In this document: positions 28,501-37,500 of the stretch, piece by piece
Position numbering within the stretch: the first letter of the stretch is position 1
Layout of the letters: the number at the start of each line of letters is the position of its first letter
From: Liolophura sinensis
Taxonomy: Eukaryota > Mollusca > Polyplacophora > Chitonida > Chitonidae
DNA: 64,000 nucleotides
Direction of reading: 5' to 3'
NCBI RefSeq assembly: GCF_032854445.1
Contig: NC_088301.1
Coordinates: 54,115,187 to 54,179,186 of the forward strand
The notes under the pieces: model-generated
Told to the model about the DNA's origin: nothing
What the model saw: only the letters and a program-made list of their open reading frames with translations
The model's database searches: none
Program-made: the position numbers and the translations under genes

Positions 28501-31500
28501 GATATTCAAGCTTCCATCTTGGGAGCCAAATTAAAGTTGTTCATATTCTCAATCCATGCTGTGGTAGAATTTGTATTCTGTATGCAAACTTCACCTTTGC
28601 AAAAAAGAAAGCTTACTGAGTGTTTTCCTGTTTAGCACTGCTACTCTGACTGGCATTGCTGGAAACATCATCTTCCTCTTCTTCTTCATCAGATGAGCCA
28701 GCATCAGTGGGTTGTGGAGACCTCAGCGTAACAGGTCCTGCTTGTTCAGCTTTTGGCTGAGGTTTCTGACAAACATACTTTGGATCCTTGCCCATAGCAC
28801 AAACCTCCTCAAGAAGCTGTCAATAGATACATTTCCTCAATTTGAACCATCAAGACACTTGATTTGTTAAGCAACACTGAAAAAGCATGGATAATGATGC
28901 AAATCTCCTTGGCAGTAGACAAGTGTATAAAACCTTAAAAAATTTAAATTAATTAGCTCATTAATGCACTTAATATGTGTTGGCATGAATATAATACAAT
29001 GGTGAAGTACACCAATATAAAACTTACATTCATAAAATATTACTTACCTTGATAATGGCCTTGGTGGCATCAGTTCGTAATGAAGGTTGATGCCTCATTA
29101 GCTCATCCATTGCATTGCCAAGGTTACTAGCTGTATCCCCTGTGTGATTTAGAAAACAATACAAATTTCATTCAATACTTCAGTAGAGTAGGGTCCTCCT
29201 TGGATGAGGGGTTACCATGCTGGGCAGCACAATGGCTCCGGAACCTCTCTCTTGAGATCAAGTCCAGCTCATGATGGCTTCCTGTTAGCAACTTGAGGAT
29301 GACAGATGCTGGCCACAGTCATATGTGTGTAATATTCTAGAGTACAGAGTAAAACACAAATGAAATAAATCAAGCGGGAGTACAATTTACCACAGCCATC
29401 CATAACAAGGACAAAAGAGTCAAGAATGGGAAAGTTGGACGTACCAAGTGGATCTGAACTGCGTCGTCTTCTCATAGCAGGCAAATAATCTGGTGAAAGT
29501 AGCACTTTGAACAGCCTATCAAATGGACGACACCGAACAAATGACTCCAAACCTCGAACGTTTAAACACAAGGCACTAAATACATTTGGTAACGACGCCA
29601 GAACTTCACGGGTTGCAGGCACCTACAAAGTTCAAATTGAAGAAATTAATCTTTTGACTGTTATCCACTGGCAAATTTATGCTAAGTTTAAAAAGAATTT
29701 CTGTGGCTGTATCTTCTCAAAAGCAAAATGCATAACACAATCTGAATAATTTCAGAATGAGCAATTCACAAAAATCTTTGAAGTAAATGAACATTGTTTC
29801 ATTTATTAAACCAAAGTGGATACAGTGATCCCATTAATATTACTCCATCTATTAACCTTGAAACAAATTTGTGTAAATATATTAAGCAGATTGTTGATGA
29901 CAATATACATGTCAGATTGCTGCTCACATCTTTGATGAGCAAAGCATGAAGAACAACATCTGTCAATCCATTGTCTTGTAGAGAGGAGAGAAGAGAGGGC
30001 TCCTGAAACACATACACTGTCACTACATCTGTGGCTGAAACCAAGAAAAATAAAGCACAAAATGTAAAAGGTATAAGTAAAACATACAATGCCTCTTTTC
30101 CAAAAACAAAAAAAAAAATTATTTGGATAAAAACAATCCAACTATTTCCGTATACTACATAATAGAACAAGCTGACACAATTCATCTTTTAGTAAAAGCT
30201 CACCAAGGAGAAAGAGAGATGGTCCATAATACTCTGCATTGCTAATAATGTGCTTCAACGAGGACGGCAAGGATCCATCCATTACTGAAATAAAAGAAAA
30301 CATTTGACTTCAAAACATGCTTGGTAATTAGAGCTGGAAAACAAAATTTACAAAGCTATAAACTTAATTTTCTTAACTTATACCACACAAGAATTCTATG
30401 AGAAAATTAATTCAATTTAACTTTTGTATTCCAGCAGTGCCATACACATGACACACTTAACAATATGTTTACTTAGGTATATGAGTGACCTTTTACTTAC
30501 AATGCCTAATGCTTTCTGCAAAAGCTGCATCAGGAATAGCTTTTTTCAGGAAATTTAGCATTGATTTGAGCAAAGCAGCTCTCTGGGGAAAGCACAGCAA
30601 TCCTGTAATGTAAAAACAAACATAGGTTTTTAAATTCCTACTAGAAGGAACAATGTAACTTCAATGTCACAGCAGTAAATACCAGGTGTCACTGCATAAG
30701 CAAACAGTGCACCAACGATGCCAAGTTCTGCAGTTTCTCTAGCATTGTTCAACGACCAGTCTGAACTGTGAAAGTCATTAGACTGAAGATACACAATGCA
30801 TTTACTGTACATTGTATGATTTACACTAACCATTTTAATAAATTATTTCAAATCTTACTACATTTCCAAATATAACATTCCTTCACATCAATTTCCTATA
30901 TGGAGCTCAGAACAGTATTCTGTAAGGGATAAACAACAGTAAATGTTGGCATGCTGGTTTAGGGATATTATTTACGCACCTGTTTTGGCAGCACTATAAT
31001 CTGGGAGTCCAGTGGAGGAAGATGAGGCCCCTTCATTTACCCGATTCTTGTCATTCAAGGGGCAGGAGTCTGTTTCCATAGCAACACGCGGTGGTGACTC
31101 TGGATTGATGTCAGAGAACGATGATGTACGTCTACCAATCCTTATCACAAAAGGCTGCTTCTTGCGGCATAATCCAACTTCATGCTGAAATGAAGCCACA
31201 AAATGTGTAAACAATGCACTGAAATATTGAAGTCAAAGGCATATTTGAATATAAAATATAAAGCAAAAATATTTCTACTCTTCTCCTTGATTTACCTCTA
31301 ATCTGTTGATAAATGCTGTCAGTCCTGTGTGTGTTTGGAATGCAGCCATGTCCAGGTTGGTTATCAAGTCAACAACTCTCACTGCTCTGGTCACAAACTG
31401 TAAAACACAAGAATTTAATCAGGAATATTTCAAACTCCATCAAAATACATTTCATATTCTAGAGCACAGCAAAATTTTAACTGATCACAGTTTCCAAGCA

Positions 31501-34500
31501 GTCTGCAGGATTGTTTTTCAGCTACTGCTACAGTACAGAGCAGTTTGCAGCATGATAATGTACGTAAGTCATTCATCAACACAGCCATGATGATATGTGA
31601 AAATACACAATATGGTTTGAAAAATCATGGACAGTTACCTAGGAAGTTCAAGATCATGTACTTGTAAAGTTACCCTCTAAGCCCAGGTTAAATTTCGGTC
31701 CCCGAAATAGGGTGATCATATACCAACACTTTGTTCCGATTCACTTTTCGTGGTATCTAACCATATTTGAGCTACGAATAATAGTTTTCTCATTTGCAGC
31801 TTGGACGCCTACTTAATTGTGAGACCATGTGAGGATTTTTTTATGCATCAGATGAAACTGGACACCAACATTGGAAGATGTACAAAAAATGCTACATACC
31901 GTTATATGTTCTTGTCCTTCACCATACCAGTTGATCACCTTGAGAAGAGGCTCCATCATCCCACAGGATACTAAAGCTTCTCCACCTACAAGAGAAATTG
32001 GGTTCAAATAAGAAATGACTATCTGAATGGTGTTTCGTAAAAAATATTTCACTTTTTTGACTGCGGTCAAGTTAATAGGAAGAAATAAATGGGGTCAAAT
32101 TTCACAACATCCGAAAGCTCCTGAATTTAACTGCTTAACAAAGCCAGTGTCTATGTGCAGATTTCCTGGTTATTACTTACCATTCTCGTAGCTTGCAAGA
32201 TGATAAAGGAAGGAGAACAATGCCGTTGCAAATGGCTGAGGAAATGGTACTAGATCTGGATCTAAATGAGAAAAACATAGTTATAAATATGCCGGTCGAA
32301 AATGCAGATTTCACTAATGAAATAAACAGGTTTCACAAGTTATTTTTTTCTGTAACTTCGTTAACTTTCCATAACATGATTAAATGTTATCTGTTCATGC
32401 ATAAATGCTGATTGTTCACTTGCACAATTATGGTAAAGTACTTGGTGGAGGGAACAAGAGTGTCTGCAAACAACCCGAGCCCATGATTTGATCCTGTGAC
32501 CTAAATGTTCAGAAGAAGATCAACAAAACCGCTTCAGTTGTACGAGAAAACATGGACAATAATTAATTATAAATAATTTAAATTTTTCTTCAAATATATT
32601 TGCATACATAATATCTGGAGACTTACTAACTACTTATATTATTGCCCAGTATGCAGTTTTGAAGACACTGTTCATATGACCATATGATCCAAGAAACTAG
32701 GCCAATGATCATGTGCAGTGACCAAAATTGGATCAGGTATGAGGCAACAACAAGTGAATCCTGCAGTGAAGTTTTATATCAGTGAATTTGGGTTAGAAGT
32801 TTACCAAATAGAACGCAGCAAGTGAAACATCATTGCAGTTCAACATTTTTTATGTGGCCGCGGCTGCATTAAGCTTACATGTATGTATGTATGTTTATGG
32901 TATGCAAGGCAAAGGTAGACAACATACTAGTACCTGTCATATGTTGAATACAGGACCTCACAAGGACTGGCAAAAAGCCATGATAGGAAGCTGCTCCAGT
33001 GGCATCAATAATAGCATTCAATCTACAATTAAGACAGAAAAATTGCACAAATCTTACACTGACTGGTATTTAATGCATTATTCATGCTTATTTTGTCAGA
33101 ATAAAGTGTCTTAAAAGGCACCCCACTGCCTAAACCTACGCTGGCCACTTTTCTTTCATAAATAAATCTGACCACTATTATATAAGGTAAGTTATTGGGA
33201 GATACAGGGAAAATAGGTGAGAATTGGAATGGAGACAGCCAGATTTCAAATTCTAGCTAAATCTATGGTGGCCAGGGTAAATTACAGGGCTTACACTCAG
33301 GGCATGAAATAAGCTTCAAACCATCGTTCAGGATGCAGGAAGGTTACACAATGACAGTTTTCGGATGACAAACTGACGAAACTGGAGAAAAATAAAATAC
33401 TAAAAAACCTGAATGACTAAATCTGTTGAGTGGAGCTGCACAACCCCTTGATAATTTATTTCAAATCGTTAGTATTGTAAATCCAATTCCCCGATGACTG
33501 AAAAATTTAACTTTAAAAACTGATGCATCGCGCAACTATCGTCATGCACCGCAACTATCGTCATGCACCGCAACTGGACTCGTGGTGCACAGTAAGGAAG
33601 GTTAAAAATCACAGTAATGAATGCAGTTACCTACATCTTTCGAGGACATTCGTTCCACGATAATTAACTTGCCACTTTTCTAATCTTCTCTTATAAGATT
33701 ATAAGAAAATTCTCTTATAAAGTCCAAAACTGAATTGTTTTGAAATCCAGAATGTGATGCATGAGGCCACTGACGTGATCTACTTCTAACATGTTGTCAG
33801 TCGAATAGTTTAATGTTAGCTCATTTACTGTCATGCAGTGCATTGCACTCGGGGTGTATAAAAGTTGGGCACTGACTGTGTCACTGTGAGCTGTATTAAA
33901 TTCTTTAACATAATAATTTAAATGACAGCTATGTTCACAAATCATTGCAGTTAACTGTAATGATGCAATGCTAAGTTTTAAGTAAACGACACATTTTACA
34001 GCGTCATAAGACCTTAGACCGGAGAAATTGAACTGTACATTTCATGCTTTCTTGGTTCTGGTATAAAACATAAAATGAAATAAATTAAACTTACATCACA
34101 ATAAATTAACATTAAAATAAAATAACAAATGAAAACGCCAAATAATTTTGATTTGAGAAAATAATTTCTAACTTATGTAATTACTTTGTGTTTAACGTCT
34201 TACTCAAGATAATAAAAAATAGAGAATAAATGCTATCACTTCATAATACATACCCTCACGTAACAGGGTTGAACTACTGTAACATACCCTGTAAACTAAT
34301 GGGTTATAGGTTAACAATCCTGCAAACCTAAAAATAAGTTACTGATGCTGGGCTTCCGGTGGCACTTGCCACTGTCATGAATTTAAAACAATTTTTTGAA
34401 ATGGCGATAAAATTTGAATGCTTTTGGCAACAAATTTATTTACTTAAGAAAATGTACAAACGTTATACAAAAATTACCTCAAAAGTTTTCCTAGTACTTT

Positions 34501-37500
34501 ACAGGCATGAGAGTTTTCTGGGGTTTTAAGTGTATTTTCGCTAGTTTCCCTATGAAAACAATCCAATTCCGTGCATTTAAAAAAAAATACTGACCCAGAG
34601 CCCCGATGGTGTGAGGTCTTATTTCAAGCTTTGACTACTATAAACCGGACAAATGTCTCTAAATCTGACACACATTGCCACATACAAGAGCAAACTCTGT
34701 TTGTATGCTATATTTTGTAGACCCCCCTAAATGGTCCTCCAATATTAGTGGAAGCATGGGAATCTACAGAATTCTCTATCCAAAGCTTGGACTAATTCAC
34801 ACCCTGTGACTCTCATGATCCACAGACAAGCAACAACTAAGCATCACTACTTGACTTCACAAATATTAAACTTCTTCTGATTAATGTTTCTATAGCACTG
34901 ATTAACGTTCAGTCTGAACTGTGCAAGTCAACAGACTGAAGATACACAATGCAAACAGCTGTTTGCAAAGACAAACCCAAGCACAGAATATATTTTTTGG
35001 TTTCATATTTTCACATATTTAACTTACTTTGGATTTCTGTCCAGGTGCACAATAGAAGTCAGTGTTCTTAGGGCAGCTGCTTTTATTTCCTTGAAATAAA
35101 GAGACAAATTTATACTTTTCCACATTCTTGAAACTGAAAAAGAAATGTCTTAAACAGTGAAACTGTTATATTGCAAAACAGATCAAAATTTTGTCAAAGA
35201 CAAATTCCATTTCCTTGATACTGAAATTTAACTTCTACATAATACAGATTTATTGGTGCTTACCACAAGATATGAATCTGATAGTTCCACAACATCCACC
35301 AATTCTTCTATAAGTCCATTGTAAAGAAGTGTGTTAAGATTTTCTTGTATTGCATTGGAGTATACTGAAATAAATAATCAGACTCCTGTAAAGCCCACTT
35401 TACAGCAGTAACTTTACATGTATTGTCACCACATAACATAACATAACATAACAGTGCCAGTGTTTTCATATTTGTTGCATGCACTAAATTTTACTAGTAG
35501 CCTGTGGTGGCTTAAATGCCATGTAAAGAAACTTTAACCCATACCTTGCAAACAAACATAATCTTGGAAAGCAACAGTTACAATACCTGTTAATGGCTAC
35601 CCCTGCTATCAACTAAGCAAAAATGAACTTCAGACAACAGATGTTGACTCGTGTCACAAACATGTTTCTATCTTCAGGTACAATTTAAATGACAAGACAA
35701 AATGTTGAATAGTGGAGGTTACTCAGCTTACCCAAAATTGAGAGTGCCTGAAGTCTGGCTTGCACACATTGGATCCTTGCCTTGGCGGATGCAAAAGACT
35801 GAGCCAAGCGAATGTGTGTGTACAACAGCATCTGCAAGATAAATATTAATTACTTATTTTCTCAGGAGAGAAAAATAAAATTCAAGTGCAGCCAATTTGT
35901 AGTTATATTCCAGCTGAACACTGCAGCACCTCCCCCAGCCTTCAAATTCAAGGGAGTCCGAGTCTGATCTGTCTAAATGAGTTAAAAAGGACATCAAATG
36001 GTTTACTGGCTTCAATAAACCTTTCTCCTCCATATACATTTACAGGTAGTTCTAACTACTTTTATATATATTATATCAATGAATGTAAAGCTTATATGAC
36101 CACACATCTGAAGAATTCCTTACATGTTTATCCTCTGGTATTTTGAATTGATCAAGAAGGTCTTCCATTATTTCTGATGACAGCTTGTTGGCCTTGTCTA
36201 GGTGTTCCATGTGAATACAGGTGATGGTGTTAGAGGAACCCTGGAAAAAAAAAAAAAAAAACAGGCAAGGACTTATTTTTATATCTTGTGAAATGATACA
36301 TTAAATAGGATCAAGAGAGATTGACCTGCATGATTTCCTGGTCCGAAATTTAGCCAAAATAACTCAGCAGGGTGCCTCAAATTTGGAGAAAGAATGTCCA
36401 ACACTTAATGAAAATAAACTACACTGAAGAATTATAAACCAAAACAAAATTATACATTCACCTTCCACGCGATATATTCACATAGAATTTTCAATGCCCA
36501 GTACAAGTTCAAAAGAAACAAGCAAGAAATCCTTTCCTACCTTCTTTCCAGACTTTTCATCTTTGTTTTCAGCATAGAACTCAAAATGCAGTGTGGTAGC
36601 ACTAGGTGGGTAACTCTGTAAGATAAGCAACAGATTCTAGGAAGTACTCAGATAGCAATCAAAATATGTACGAATGCAACTATTAAGTTTAACCACACAA
36701 CCTCTAAAGTACATTATCACAAAGGAGAAGCAATTTGTTGCATTATTTTTGACAAGGTTTTACATACAAATTAAACTTACCGACAGGGGTACGTTCTTAC
36801 AGCATTCAGCTAATCCAAATCCATTTTCTTTCCCACCCCAACTCTAAAAAGTTAGGAAAAAAAAAAAAATCATGTAAACAGGCGTCATTCGAGTGAAGAA
36901 TTGAGCAAAGCATCAATAAACATGTTTACTGATTTCTGAGAAAAGGCAGACTAGGCAATCATTAAGAAGTTGTCTGTTGTGGTTAACCGGACCAACCCGC
37001 AAAAATCGGGCAGGCTGAAAATTTTAAGTGGGGAATTTTTTCTGTATTTTCCAAATGTTGCATAACTTTGTTTAACACGAGCCACTATATTGCTCCAACT
37101 TACTCAAAGCATTACACATCTAGAAAATCCATATTTACCCAGTTTGTTTACATCACAACACTCATGCATCTTCACGCCTTACCAATGTAGGCTCTGATGA
37201 CCTAACAATAGCATTCTTTACATCCATCTACGGGAGAGGAGGGGTCAGTCTATAACTGGCTGAGTGTAATTCCTCCATTCATCTGACTGGTGTTTTACGC
37301 TGCACTCAAGAATATTTCAGCATTATGGTGGATGAAAACCAAGCAGAGCTTGGGGAAACCCATGACCATCTGCAGGTTGCTGGGAGACCTTCCATTGTAC
37401 GGCCAGAGAGGAATCCAGCAGGAGCTGACAGCAACCACATTGGTGAGAGGCTACTGGGACATTGCACCATGCTAGCGAGCTAATTCCTCGGCCACGGAGA

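Noticed and set aside
35430-35455. Short ACATA pentanucleotide run as a functional repeat
   Set aside because: Only about five units; ordinary intronic slippage.
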